Part shown: positions 1-12,105 of the stretch, piece after piece
Layout of the letters: each line of letters starts with the position of its first letter
Position numbering within the stretch: the first letter of the stretch is position 1
NCBI RefSeq assembly: GCF_014529535.1
Contig: NW_023503329.1
Span: 2,698,130 to 2,762,129 of the forward strand
Origin: Bradysia coprophila
Taxonomy: Eukaryota > Arthropoda > Insecta > Diptera > Sciaridae
Direction: 5' to 3'
DNA: 64,000 nucleotides
Translations under genes and position numbers: made by a program
Notes under the pieces: model-generated
Databases searched by the model: none
Told to the model about the DNA's origin: nothing
Seen by the model: only the letters and a program-made list of their open reading frames with translations

Positions 1-591
1 CAGCTGATAGTTAACATGTTGATGCGAAAAAGATCTCTCGATGTCCTCATCATCGGTTAAAGTAATCACACGAGAACTAACAAAAGGATCGAAACTGAAA
101 CGATTTAAAATCGTTACGCCTTTTTGATCCAAAGTTGCAACCAAAATGTTGACAATTCCACGGCTCCAACACCAACGAAAAAATTTATAAAGGTCGTCTT
201 GACCAGCGAACTGCAGTGAAATGAAAAGACAAATTTTTAAACTTCGTTGCATGCGATGAATTTTAACAAGTCTTTCACGAAAGCACGAGCAACAATTCCA
301 GCAGGCACCCTCTATAACAATGATTATTAGTGGACTCTTGCTCGGAATTTTTTTTATTGCTTTCATTCCATCCAGCTGATTGTCACTAGCATTGAAACGA
401 AATAGACTTATTGGCACAGCGACTGGTCGACTGGTAGGCTCGATGAAACGATGCACATCCGATATTGCGTCTATCAGAAAAATGTTATGGTCAAATCCAT
501 AGAAATTGTTCAACTGATTGATGAGTCCAATTTCCTGGTACTGAACTGACGACAGAACAGTTAGCACAGTTGATATCTGACTGTAGTTCAT
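1..591 (-). CDS. Divergent ionotropic receptor, N-terminal part (runs off window)
   Basis: An open frame of 197 codons starts at an ATG at 591 and is still open at base 1. It has no stop in the window. The protein has motifs typical of the extracellular N-terminal region of divergent insect ionotropic receptors (IRs, relatives of ionotropic glutamate receptors that act as chemosensory cation channels): an aromatic and Trp-rich stretch KFFRWCWSRGIVNILVA near residues 137-153, then TILNRFSFDPF. The cysteine cluster CWNCCSCF lies near residue 100. The ligand-binding lobes and pore segments would lie to the left of the window. The first residues are only weakly hydrophobic, so either the signal peptide is poor or a short upstream exon is missing. 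IR-like assignment is by pattern recognition; the exact subfamily is unknown. Confidence 0.7.
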   Translation of the reverse strand, partial: MNYSQISTVLTVLSSVQYQEIGLINQLNNFYGFDHNIFLIDAISDVHRFIEPTSRPVAVPISLFRFNASDNQLDGMKAIKKIPSKSPLIIIVIEGACWNCCSCFRERLVKIHRMQRSLKICLFISLQFAGQDDLYKFFRWCWSRGIVNILVATLDQKGVTILNRFSFDPFVSSRVITLTDDEDIERSFSHQHVNYQL

Positions 592-3500
592 ATTCGAATG
601 AACGCTTACGACTTACTGGGAATGTTTAATTTCGTCCAGCCAATGGACAATGCTTCCGAGTAATTGTACACTTGTGATTCTGTGATTTGGATTGATGATA
701 GCCGCATGATAATACGTCCGGCATCAGATTCCAATTAATTTTTCTTTTTCTTTAAACACTGTGTTTAGGACGATGTTTAGTCTATCATTCTAACGGCAAT
801 TGATTGATTTATATTTAAATTTTTTAAACAATCCCACCAGTGCCTCTTCCATATGGACGGCGCGGCGTAAGTTTAAAAATTGCCCTTGGCGCTAAAGATC
901 TAAAGGCTATACTGAATCCAATCCTGATTCGGTTAAACAGACAATGGGCGTAAAGCGTAAAGGGTGGTAGAGTTTCACTGAACCCTTATGTTGAGATACC
1001 AAGTCGTAGAATTCACTTGCCCTTGAAAATCAACTCTTTATCTGACACTGAGATCATTTTTCCGGGTCAGGGTCACTACAGCTAGGAACTATCGTGGTCA
1101 GGATTCCACCTGATTTGCCTCATGAATATTTCGAAATTACCGGGGGTTGAAAAATGTTAAAAAGGTTTCGTTGTTAAACTCTCAATTAGTAGAACTTAAG
1201 CTAACTAAGCAAAGATTTGTGAGCAGTGAATTTTTTCGACGTACTTTGTTGGCTGATGTAACCACTGCTCTTCTTAAAGTAATAGACAGAATTGGTGTAT
1301 GGTTTTTCCTTACTAGGGAGGTAATATGGCTCTTTCGCTTTTAAGGAATAATACACGGAATGAAGCTCTTGGATAATTTTACTCATCTGGATACGAGATA
1401 ACAAATTACTTCCCTTATGTAATGACCTACAATTTGCTCTGTGATGCATCTCTAAACATGCTGAAATCTTGCCACGTGCCTATTCGAACGAATTTAATCA
1501 GCTTTTTCAGTGTGAAAATTAGTAATTGTATATCGATGTGTTCAGGGTCGATGTTGAATTGAAATCATTTTGTACATAGAGGTATATTCTATACGTCCCA
1601 TATGCGAGTCTAATTAATTAATCAAATGCTACCTATCACCGAGACCCACTGATATGCATACACAATCGGTGTGACCACCAAAAAAACAAACATTTTATTT
1701 CCCGATCATTGCGCATTGCAAATTGTGAATAAAATTAAAAGCATACGAGCAACACACAAGTAAACAAAACGATGGGGACACAAAAGGTATATGAGCGTTA
1801 TCGCGTTTTTAACAACAATAATCAGCCGCTAATATTTACTATTTGTTTTAAATTTAGCGTTCGTATGGTTTTCTCTTCAAATTGAGAACGTGTTTTCGTT
1901 ACACTGCTAAAAATGTTTATTGTCTCATTCGCAAATATCTATAACCGATGTCTTGCCGGTACTTATACTATATATATATATCGAAAACATCGAAAGACGC
2001 ATATTATCTTAAACAACACTATAAATTGACGTCAACATGGTAAATAAATAAATTTTTTGTTTTTGAATCGTTTGAATAAAACCAGCGACCAATATTATAA
2101 ATATACAACCGATTCACTTCTTTCGTTAACATGAATGTATACGCTTTTTTCATCGTTCAACACGAATAACAAACAGAGCTACATCAATAGCGTATACAAA
2201 TGTAGTTCATTTGCAAAAAAAAACTCTCAAAAGCGCTCAAATGTAGTACTACAACTACAACTGATGATGTTTATTTTGATTCAGACCCGTTGCAAAAACA
2301 ATATGTTTTGCACACAGTCTAATGAATTCGTTCTCACATCTGGGTGGAATGGGTGCAACAAGTCTATCGGCTGCATTGTCTTTGATTTTGCGAAACAAAC
2401 AGCCGTTCTTTTGTTTGTCTAATAAGTATGAGACCTTCCTTTTATGAAACAATCAATAGATGCATCGTCAGCTATTCGTCCATTTTTTTTGCAGTATCGC
2501 ACACAAAAAATTGGTGTGAACGAAGCCGAAAAATTCACAAAGTAAATATGTTTCTTGTCTAAACTATCAAAAGTTGGAGATGCATGTGCTTGATATAAAG
2601 TCAAATTAGTTTTAGGCTCATATTAGAATGGATTCATTCAACTTACACCTACAATTCACATATAATTTGGTTTTGTGTTTCCAATTCAACGACAAAAATT
2701 ATTGTATTCATCCCTAAGGAGAAGATAAACCTTTCCGATAGATATTGTCTTGCAGTGAATACCACAAGGACATTTCCTTTTTTCCAAGCCGACCAAGTTG
2801 AAGACCGAGCCGAAGGTGGACATTTAAGGTTCCTCATTTAAGTCTTTTATTAAGATACTGGTTGAGTCCTTGATAAACATTTAAATTTCCCCATAAGAGA
2901 TCAAAGTTCCAATGCAGGCATTACTGGAACATTTTCGGCATGGCTTGGTTCACATTGTCTTCGCCCAATACGATCGATCGAAGAAAAAAAGAATCGATCG
3001 TTCGGGCCAATAAAACAATTTACAAGCAAATCACGCTACTGTTTTCGTTCCACTTTTGCATTCGAATCGTCTACAATTTCGTTTACGTTTACTACTTCTA
3101 CATCTATATGCGAGTCAAATGGGTTTGTTGCGCTGACAAAGTTCAATACTACGCTTCATTCATTGAATTCTACAAGGTTGGTGGATGATGCTAATGCGAC
3201 TGTAAACCGTTCTGTGTGTTCTTTCCATTGATTAGGCTTCGGTATTTTTCTTTTTCTTTTGATAAGATTGTTTGTGTCTAAACGAAAAACATGGAATTAC
3301 GAAGAAGATTTATGGTTGACTTATAGCGTCGTTCGTCTATTTGAATAATGTTCAAGGAAATAATTGAAATTCTTGGGATTTAATTTCAAAATTTTAAATC
3401 ATTGAATTATGAGCAACGATTCACTTTTTATGCCGCACGTGTTATATACCGATGGCAATGTATTTGTAGCTTTAGTTAGTCAGTCAGGCTGGGTACATCG

Positions 3501-4572
3501 CACAATTAATTTTTAATTCGAAATGAATGGAAGAATAATAAACTGTTTGCCTTGTCCGTATCTTTCCGCCTGCATTGCAATCGCTGAAGTTTAAGTGTTG
3601 TTGTTGTTGTTATTCAAACCTACTTATCGTTCCATTTTTATTAATTGTGAATGTCTCGAAACAAAAATGTTTCAACAAAGTATTATGATTCAAGGACGTT
3701 GTCTTTGAAGTGCATTGCACAGTGCACATCGATTATTAATCTGGACTGGATTGATTTCTGAGCTAATTTATTATTAAGTATAACGAAGGAAAGGGAGAAC
3801 GAGGGAAATCGTCTACACTTAATGGTTGAAATTAAAAATATTTGCGAAATTCTTAAAATCTCTTAAAATTTCTTTGCCAGGCAGTACAGCCGTTCGCGGA
3901 GTTTGTTAATGTACGTGTAGAAACGATAATGTTAGCTTCCTCTTTGTCTAAAAATAGAATAAAAATGCTTATTGCAGCACAACAATATGTCATTCCGATT
4001 TAATCGCATCACCAACACGGTAACAAATGCGTCGAAATTACCAGCGCTTGACTGAAATTTGATAAATAACTTTTTAACATCCGCAACCACAGTCAACAAT
4101 GTCATCTACTTTTCGTATTTGTATGCTAGCTAGCTACTCACATTCAAACGACGATGACACAATCTCTATCTTTGTTGAATAAAATTAGCTTTTGGTTTCT
4201 GAAACATTATTTTTGTTTGAAAGACAAATTCATAAGCTACAGCAAAAACAAAACCATAAAACTGTTTCGATTGGTAGAATGTGTGTGTGAACATTGCACC
4301 AAGAAACGAAATGGCAAGTTATTTTTTCCTGCAGAGTTTATCACCGTAAATTATAGGTATCTGCTGTAATACATTCTGCGCTGCGTATTCAATAATATTC
4401 GGCTATATGCATACCACCGGACAAATATACTTTCTTGAATAGCCTTGAGAGCGAAAAATTCGGCTTTGTTTACTGTTTTTACAAATGTTTTCAAGTTTAT
4501 TAACGTGTGACCATGTTGACTGTTGACTGACTTGAGAATTTATTGTTAACATTCCATTTCCTTTCATTTCAG
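592..4572. other. Gene-poor spacer or 5' intron of BNIP3
   Basis: No convincing exon is seen here apart from one decayed foldback repeat at 1303-1425. The upstream exons of the BNIP3 gene, including one with the LC3-interacting W-x-x-L motif, should lie here or be far away. One possible short first exon is ATGGGGACACAAAAG followed by a GTATATG donor near 1772-1786, in a phase that fits the exon at 4573, but nothing else supports it. Small open frames near 2135-2604 and 2940-3188 have no recognisable motifs. Confidence 0.4.
1303..1425. repeat. Decayed copy of foldback MITE family A
   Basis: The block with TTACTCATCTGGATACGAGA followed by TAACAAATTACTTCC near 1379-1415 closely matches the right arm of the palindrome at 8714-8835. 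The left side CCTTACTAGGGAGGTAATAT matches CCTTACTAGGAAAGTAATAA near 8641. The two arms of this copy are partly degraded, which suggests an older insertion. Confidence 0.6.
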
Positions 4573-5970
4573 GATGGTGAATTAGTCAATCCCAAAGAAA
4601 CTGGAGACTGGATTTGGGAATGGAGTAGTCGACCAGATCAACTTCCGCCGAAGTAAGTCAAATTTCGATTGAAATACATCTAATTTATGCAGGCAGACAA
4701 CCATTGCACTGTGTCTCATGCCATTCGTATCTTTGTGAATTCATTATTTGATCACCTTGCAATATTTTTCCAGAAGCGTTGATCGATCGTGTTTTAAATA
4801 TATTGCCTTTGGAGCTCAATTTGTCTCATATATTGATCTTTCTTTATCATAGTTCAAATCATTGAATCTATTACTTCAATTGTTTGGAAAAGGTTGTAAT
4901 TTTAGACACGCAATCTATTACTTTATTGGGCTTAACAGTTATTTTGCTATATAAGACTAAAGACAACGACCAGAAATGATTTTAATTCGGTCATCGGTGT
5001 CGATAACAGATGACTAGCCTCTAAGTCATGTTAAGCTTGCCGCTGATCCGAGCAGACCAGTTCTTCACAACAACTTGGTCAAGCTTGTAATCAGCACAAT
5101 CTCCATAGACTCGTAGCAAGTACGAATTAGTGAAAACCCTCAAAGCAACTAAAAAATTCAGCAATGTGCTGGTAATTTTCAAAACTTTTACTATACTGGA
5201 AATGAAAATCGTTCAATATGAACGGAAGTAACTCAATTTTCAGTTAAGATGCAGCGCTGGTGTGTTAATTTCAACCGCTGTTTCACTAAGATTCATTTTC
5301 TCTGAATTCCTGTTGACAACATTTTCGTTGTCACGGTCTCCTAAAAAATGTTTTTTTTACCATCACCACTGAAGATTGCAAGTGCAACTAATTCTTCTAC
5401 TTCTACGACTTCTACTACTTGGCTTTTAATTCTAAATATGTGAGAGAATGAAAGCTCTCTGACATTAACTCAAAAGAAAGACGTTTTTTGTTTCTAATTA
5501 GAGATCGAACAACTAATGTCGAAAGCAGAGCCCATAACCTAAACTAAATAGAAAAGATTTCCACGCACATCTTCAAGGGAATCGTTAAATTTGGACACAA
5601 AAAAATACGTTCGATGTTATTGAATTCCTCCTTGGATGGAGGACAACATTCAGCATCGTCGAGACTCGTAATCAAATTATAAACAAATATTTTTGTATTT
5701 CAACAGAGGCTGGAATTTTGAACATCCCAGACGACCAATTGGCTATTCAATGCGTTTAGCTCGAGTGGGTAAAAATTCGCTATTTTCTCGAGAAGTTCTC
5801 TATTCATTGTTGATAACAAATGTGTTATCATTGCTACTTGGAGCCGGTTTCGGGTAATTGTTTTTTTTTTGTGTTAAATCATTGTCTGTGAAAAAAATAA
5901 ATAAATTTTTGAATTTAGAATATGGCTCAGCAAGCGAAATGGAGTGCTGTTACGACTGACTCTTAACTAA
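4573..5970 (+). CDS. BNIP3: BNIP3-like mitophagy/cell-death protein, C-terminal exons
   Basis: Three exons, 4573-4652, 5707-5853 and 5919-5970, join in frame with normal splice sites and end at TAA 5968-5970. The first encodes GDWIWEWSSRPDQLPPK, the signature block that precedes the BH3-like region in BNIP3/NIX. The next gives WNFEHPRRPIGYSMRLARVG and then FSREVLYSLLITNVLSLLLG, the start of the single C-terminal transmembrane helix with glycines in the family position (GAGFG). The tail is a short basic segment, SKRNG. BNIP3 proteins sit in the outer mitochondrial membrane, dimerise through this helix and recruit autophagosomes through an N-terminal LIR. The N-terminal exon with the LIR was not found, so the model is 5' incomplete. 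Identity is secure; the start is unknown. Confidence 0.88.
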
Positions 5971-8639
5971 GATAGAAAACAGTGAAGCAGAATGCAGTTT
6001 TTAGGGGTTTTTTTCTACAAAAAACAATTTTAAGAAAATTTGCATCGTATCTTTCAAAAATATCTTAAATTTTTAAGCAATTTTTACAGTAAAAACAAAC
6101 AAAAAAAAATTCTCCAAAAAAAATAATTGTCGTGGAATGCGTGCCGTGCCGTATATGAGATTTATTAATATGAACGATGTTTTTTAAGTGGATGACATTA
6201 AAGTAAAATTAATGCATTTCTGTTTGAAACGTTCAATGTCGCATTCTTACATTTTGTTTTGTTTAATATTTTTTTTTGGCAAAAATTTTCTTCTTTTCTT
6301 AGATTCTAGAGAGGAAAATTTTTATTATTTTTAGTCTGTCGATTTAAGATAGAATGGCAAAATGTTTTGTTCGAACGATTTTTTTATGGGTATAAAATAA
6401 ATGAGTAAAATGTGAACAAGAGAAAAAGAAAGAGAAATTAAAGAAAGACGAGGTGAAAGTTTGCAAGGACATTTTTGTTCCGTTTAAAATGCGATTGATG
6501 ATGATAGAGTTGGGATGGAAATAATTTCCATTGTCTAATTTTGCACAAACAAAGTCCATGAAAGTGTGACCTTTCGTGCATAAAAGTTTATTCTCTTTCG
6601 TTGTCTGTTGTTCAGACGAATTTAGAGATTTTTTTTTTTCAAATAAATGAATAACAATGGCATGATGTCACTACCTCCAAGTCTTTTCGATTCATTAAAT
6701 ATTCGGAAGATTGTGAGAAAGTTTATTCATTTTTATTCTACTAGATTCTACTTCTCCAAGGGGTTTGTAATTCTGTCAAGGAATTCTGATTATATCGTGG
6801 AGTTGTTTTAATAAACAATGTTTATCTCGAGTGATAGTTACTCGAGAAAATTCTTTCGGGGAAGTGTCACTATTGCAAGGAGCTGTATTTTCTTCGAAGA
6901 ACAGTGACTATCTCGAGTAAATTCCATTCTAATGAATGAGTTTATTTGTCTCAGGAAGTGGTTGTGCTCGACAAATTCAAGACAAAGCAACGATTAAAAG
7001 TTTAGTGAATTTTACAAACTTCCCGACACTTTAACGGATTCGTAAAATTACCAGAAATCGATGAGCCCATACTCTATGATCGCATTCATGAATACGGAAC
7101 AGAACATCGTCCAGACAGGATATTAGTCTAACTAAAATTATTTAAACAAAAGAGAGAAAAAGTTATTTAAAAGAAATCTTTTTTAAACTAGAAATTGATT
7201 AGACGAAATCAATGACCTTAGCGTAAATTTGTATCTAATCCTTCCGTCAACACAAATATGTTTTTGTATGTAGACCATTTTTTGTAATCAGCTCGTAAAG
7301 ATAAAAGTAAAATAACTGAAATGTGAATGATAAAGCGAATGGGTTTTATTTACACGTTTTGTTTTAATATTATCGGGAGTATGTTATTTATTGCAATGTA
7401 TAGAAAAATTGTCGATGTCCAACGACAAACATAACTAGATGGCTTTTTGATTTGGAGGATTTTCTTATGTAAAAGAAAGTTTTTTTTTTCCATTTTCCTC
7501 ACGAACAAATAGAAATTAATGACATCACAGTTTTCACAAAGGTTTCCATCACAGATACCATCATGTAAATAGCAGGGTGCCAGAGTGGAATTCGAAAGAA
7601 ATCCACATCGAATGATTCAATGAAAAATCCTGGGCGACAATATTTATTCTTCGTCTGTCTTCCCTTTACATAGTCTATTACGTATTACCGATCGCAAGCT
7701 ATTTTTTGTAGGGCGACCAAAAATTATAAAATGTATATTCGCCAAGGCCAAAGTCAACTTAATTTGATCCTTTGCGGTTAACTTAATTGACTCGCACTGA
7801 GATCCCTTGAAGATTTCCAGATGACGTGGCATTTGATGCGCGCAATAATTTAACTTCATTGTTACCGAATTTTAAGCATCCAACATTTCAATATACTCAA
7901 AACGTTCCATCAACTTCAGCTCAAGGCAAAGTGATAGCCAAAATTTATTGGGGCTCATAATGCCAAATTTATCACCACAAATAAACTCGTTGTGGCGATC
8001 CAAACTACACGCAATATTCTCTTCATCTGATCCACTTTGATGGGTGACATCATCACTTAACAATCGACAGTATCGTCTTGTTGTTCTTTATTGCGAATAT
8101 CTGGAACATCGGCTGGTACGCAGACTAGAAATTGTAAGTGAACATTTAGCATGAATTGAAAATGACCTCGAGTCATTCACAGAGTGTGCCAGCAATAAAT
8201 GTGTTAAATAAATCGACAGTGCCGATAAATTCAATGGGAAATGCAGCGTTGTCGATTGGTGTCAGCAGGTTTCTTCAATTATTATATCTTAAGAATTCGC
8301 GGATCTGACTTTAAGCTGACTAAGTTGATCAAAACAGGGTACACACACATCACGAAGTTTTGTTAGTATTTCGTAATGCTAAAAATATTGAGTAACGGAA
8401 TCCATTGTTACTTTGCAATCAAACATTCTGTCTGAGAGGTACTGAGTAAAATTTTCTCATGGAAATTTAGAAGTGCTTTACCAAGAGAGAGGGGATGTAA
8501 TTGACTGGTATGAGAGTGTAATTCAGAATACTTAACTGATCTGAAATGTCAGTATAAATTTCGCAAACTTCTTTTGATTGTAACAATCAACCAGTCCCTC
8601 TCACTATAGCTATTGCCGATCTTAATAAAACTTCTTTTA
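5971..8639. other. BNIP3 3' flank and spacer
   Basis: AT-rich sequence that probably contains the BNIP3 3' UTR; several AATAAA motifs occur. On the minus strand 8063-7644 holds two in-frame open stretches (64 and 72 codons including stops) separated by four sense codons after a single stop, starting from TTG. I recognise no domain in them, so they are either a decayed gene or chance. Confidence 0.4.
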
Positions 8640-8836
8640 CCTTACTAGGAAAGTAATAAGGCCATTACTGCCGTATGGCAAAGCCTTTATCAACCTCGTA
8701 AGGTAAAGTAGCATACTATAACTGGGAAGTAACTAGTTATCTCGTATCACGGTGAGTAAAAGTACCTCGGGCTTCCGCCCTCGGATACATTTACTCACCT
8801 GGATACGACATAACTCGTTACTTCCCAGGTATAGTA
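8640..8836. repeat. Foldback MITE family A, intact palindrome
   Basis: Positions 8714-8760 (CTATAACTGGGAAGTAAC and on through CGGTGAGTAAA) are the imperfect reverse complement of 8790-8835 (TTTACTCACCTGGATACGAC and on to CCCAGGTATAG). The two ~45-bp arms flank a ~30-bp GC-richer centre. The outer part from 8640 (CCTTACTAGGAAAGTAATAA) is shared with the copy at 1303-1425. It has no coding capacity, as expected for a miniature inverted-repeat element. Confidence 0.75.
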
Positions 8837-10718
8837 ATCTACTATAACCTACACTCATAATATTTCATATAAATAATAATAATTTATCGTTGGAAATTAA
8901 GGACATACCCTGGAATCGTACGATGGAAGCCTTCGATATTTTTTTTAAATTTTAACCGATTTTCAAATTTTACTGGAACGATCATTTAGATCGTTTTATG
9001 AACCTCTTTTGCTCGCTTAAGACTTGTTTGGAATAAATTACGTGAGATGGCGTCTGTAACGCTTATCGATACGTACAGTACATATTTTAGGGCGCATCGA
9101 AAGGGTTTACTAACAAAAAAAAGGTAAAGAAAAAAAACTCCACTGATACATCCATAATCTTATTAAAATAATTGTGATAAAATAGTGGACATCTGAGACT
9201 AGATTTTGGTAAATTTTTTTTACTAAGAAATGATAAACAATAAAAATTATTTAAAAAAAATTAAATTAAAAATATAAAAAAAAGTATGAAGCGATAACAA
9301 TAATAATCAATCCAATAAATGCCATAAAATAAGATTTTGTACCTCATTTTTCATCTATAAACATTCAGCTTGTAGACTTCATGGAAATGCGTAGAAAATG
9401 AACAATCAATCAATATTTAACAAAATTTTAAATTAATTTAGTAGAATCGAATGGTTAAGTGGGACACATATTTTTATGGTAATTCGCTAACCGTAGCCAC
9501 ACAGAAAAAAAACTTCCACAAAAAATTGCAATTTTTGAAACAGAAAAACTTTGATTAATCGAATCAAATGTCTGCGTTTGATTCTTCTGATAAAAATTCC
9601 GATCACAATTGCGAATCGTCTACTTAAAGACACTAAAATTTGGCCGAAACCGATTTAATGATCTTTTTATTGCTTTCAATTTCATTGGTGAGCTGAAAGC
9701 ATTTTTTAAGTTCCAGCTCACAGCTCCATTGACTTTTAATTTAACGAACATTTCACAGCGTTTGTTCGTGTTTTTCACTGTCCTAATATTTCATATACCT
9801 GCATTGGGGTCTGTCACTTTGTTTTTGACATCCTGCTCCCTCTACTCCTGAATGTAGACAATATTGCTATATGACTTGAGTCGCTCTACGTTTTTCGTAT
9901 GGAAGAATCAGCTCCCTCCTCCAAATGTGAGTGACAAGAATTATCAGCTGTGTCCTTACTTGATCATTTCGTTTAGACATTTTCTATCAATTTATTTTTT
10001 GTTCGGACAAAATTCGTAGACGAACAATCCCGACTAAATTACAATTTTTATTTTTAAATTTATAAAAATCAAATACATCATACGAACGACTAAAATAGCT
10101 GTAAAATCTGTACTTTACCGACAAAAAGTCCAACGAAATAATTTTGCAATGAAGTAGAAACGTTATTACCATCATTTCATTGTTATTGTCAAGTGAAAAT
10201 TTGGTGTATGGTAGTAGCTTATCGTTAAACAATATCTAAGTATAGAAGTAGAGTCATTGGCGTGCTCAGACAACACAATATTACCGCCAATTTTCGAAAT
10301 TGTAATTTCTTTTTTTGTTTGCGTTACGTGATTATATGAACGAGACGGGTATTGTTTTCCTATCGAATGAAGAGAACCAATTTAACTATGAAAACTATGT
10401 AACGCACGGGTTTATTCCGACTATTTTTGTACTTCTTCTCTAATGTAGACAAATGTATTAAGAAAAAGATAAACAAAACAAAGCAAAAAAAAAATGAATA
10501 ATTTATACAAAAAAACTGAATATGAATTAGTAATTGTGTGACACGTCTTTTAACATTGGATATTTGAACTGCAAATTTATTTAAATAAAATTATATAATC
10601 AAAGAATCTGGCTGCTTGTGTTGTCGTTTTTTCCTTTACATTAGATTGTGGAATCGTTTTCCCGGACTGATTGATCAACTCAACCATTCACAGTTGTATT
10701 TCGAAAGGTGGCAGTACA
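8837..10718. other. AT-rich spacer without recognisable genes
   Basis: Long A and T runs and only short open frames without motifs. I see nothing in it that I can name. Confidence 0.5.
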
Positions 10719-11154
10719 TTTACATGACTAGGGATGAAAAGTAGAGTTTTAGTGTGAATTTTGTTGATTCGAGGCGAAGTTGAGTTGAGGCGTGAAACAC
10801 TCGGAGAAACATGAAAAAGAAATTTTATTAGTTGCCGGTAACATTTGAGGGTCGAAAGTGAAAAACGCGAAAATGAGGGTTCCGCACCTTTGGTTTGGTA
10901 TGAATCCCTCGATCTGTGTATCCTTGCATTCGGACTGTTACTTCCACACACATCAAATGGTTATTTTAATCACAAAGGACGAAAGTAAAAAAATCCAACC
11001 GTGTGCGAAATTTGCAGCCCGTGGCCGAAGTAAAGCGAAAATTACAATTTTCGTAATTTGTGCAATGAAAAAATAATTTTCTGTGCCTTAGAATCATAAT
11101 TCGACGTATTTCGTCACTGCACGATCGAAAACTCTACTTTTCATCACTCGTAAC
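10719..11154. mobile_element. Short TIR element, family B (about 436 bp)
   Basis: The left end TTACATGACTAGGGATGAAA (reading on AAGTAGAGTTTT) and the reverse complement of the right end, CGTTACGAGTGATGAAAAGT (reading on AGAGTTTTCG), form imperfect terminal inverted repeats of ~30 bp. The interior has no convincing coding frame. A related terminus lies at 59592-59622. This looks like a non-autonomous DNA transposon. Confidence 0.65.
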
Positions 11155-11925
11155 GAAAAATACTATTCTTGCATAGTAGCGTGAATTTCGCGGACGTCAT
11201 ACACATCACCAATTTAATGATCGATTCTTCCACTTCTTTTGATCAAAGCGTTTTCAATAGTCGGTGCGTCAACTATTAATATTAAAAGAGCGAAGAGAAT
11301 GTTGGACTTAACTGTTTTTGATAAACGCTCTTCAAGTGATCTTAGTGACAGCTGTCAAATAGAGTCCTAATTTCTATAAAAATATTCACACTTTTTAGAG
11401 TGCCAAACTTTGTATGATCCATTTTCCAGTACTGTATTTAGAGAACCACTCATGCTTGAAGCTCTTGTTCATATAGAAGCCAAAACTACCACTGCAAACT
11501 CTGTCCCACCTACTTCCAAAGAGGCAGCGATATTGTGAGGAATTAACTACGTAATAGGTAATAGGTCCCAGTGGGGACAGGAGTCGAATCAAGGGCAATC
11601 TGTAATTTTTCATTTCGTACTTCGTTTAAATTCATGTTTCACAGATCGTCTATATACACTGGAAAGCAATTAGTATTCGGTTTAAAATGTGACAAACAAA
11701 TATGGTTTTTTGACTCTTATCAATACTAGTAATGCCGTGAGAGTGTGGTATTGGAAATTCAGGGAAAAGAATTGTGAAAGAGAAGTCCTAAATCTCGACG
11801 AGCAATAACTGGTATAAACGGTTGCCATAACAGTCGTGCACAGATGGACAGATTTTGTGCATTGTTTCCATCTTAATTCAGCTACTGCCACTTAGTAAAT
11901 AAATTTTAATTTTTATTGGCATAGT
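11155..11925. other. Spacer
   Basis: Only motif-free short frames. I see nothing nameable between the two small transposons. Confidence 0.4.
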
Positions 11926-12067
11926 CAACACACGCATGAAGCATGAGTGTTACTCTAAAGAGACTACTGAAACTGGACAAATTTTGGCACTGTAAAAGAA
12001 TTTTGAAAAAAATCGGACAAACTGCAACTGTGACTCGAAGTTATTTTGCTTGCTTGAAGTGCGTTGG
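11926..12067. mobile_element. MITE family C copy (TIR CCAACGCACTTC)
   Basis: The right end GCTTGAAGTGCGTTGG is the complement of the terminus CCAACGCACTTCAAGC seen at 36198 and 40635. The left end is degraded (CAACACACGCATGAAGCATG). The subterminal GAGTGTTACTCTA and ACTGAAACTGGACA match the copy at 36198-36319. It lies just downstream of the last SMYD exon. Confidence 0.7.
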
Positions 12068-12105
12068 CACAGAACAAAAAATTCTTTGGACATTTTTCAG
12101 TGAAA

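Noticed and set aside
2135-2452. Overlapping frames on both strands, including a WVEW-like word that recalls the BNIP3 LIR
   Set aside because: The frame closes quickly and no donor in the right phase follows, so it was not taken as a BNIP3 exon.
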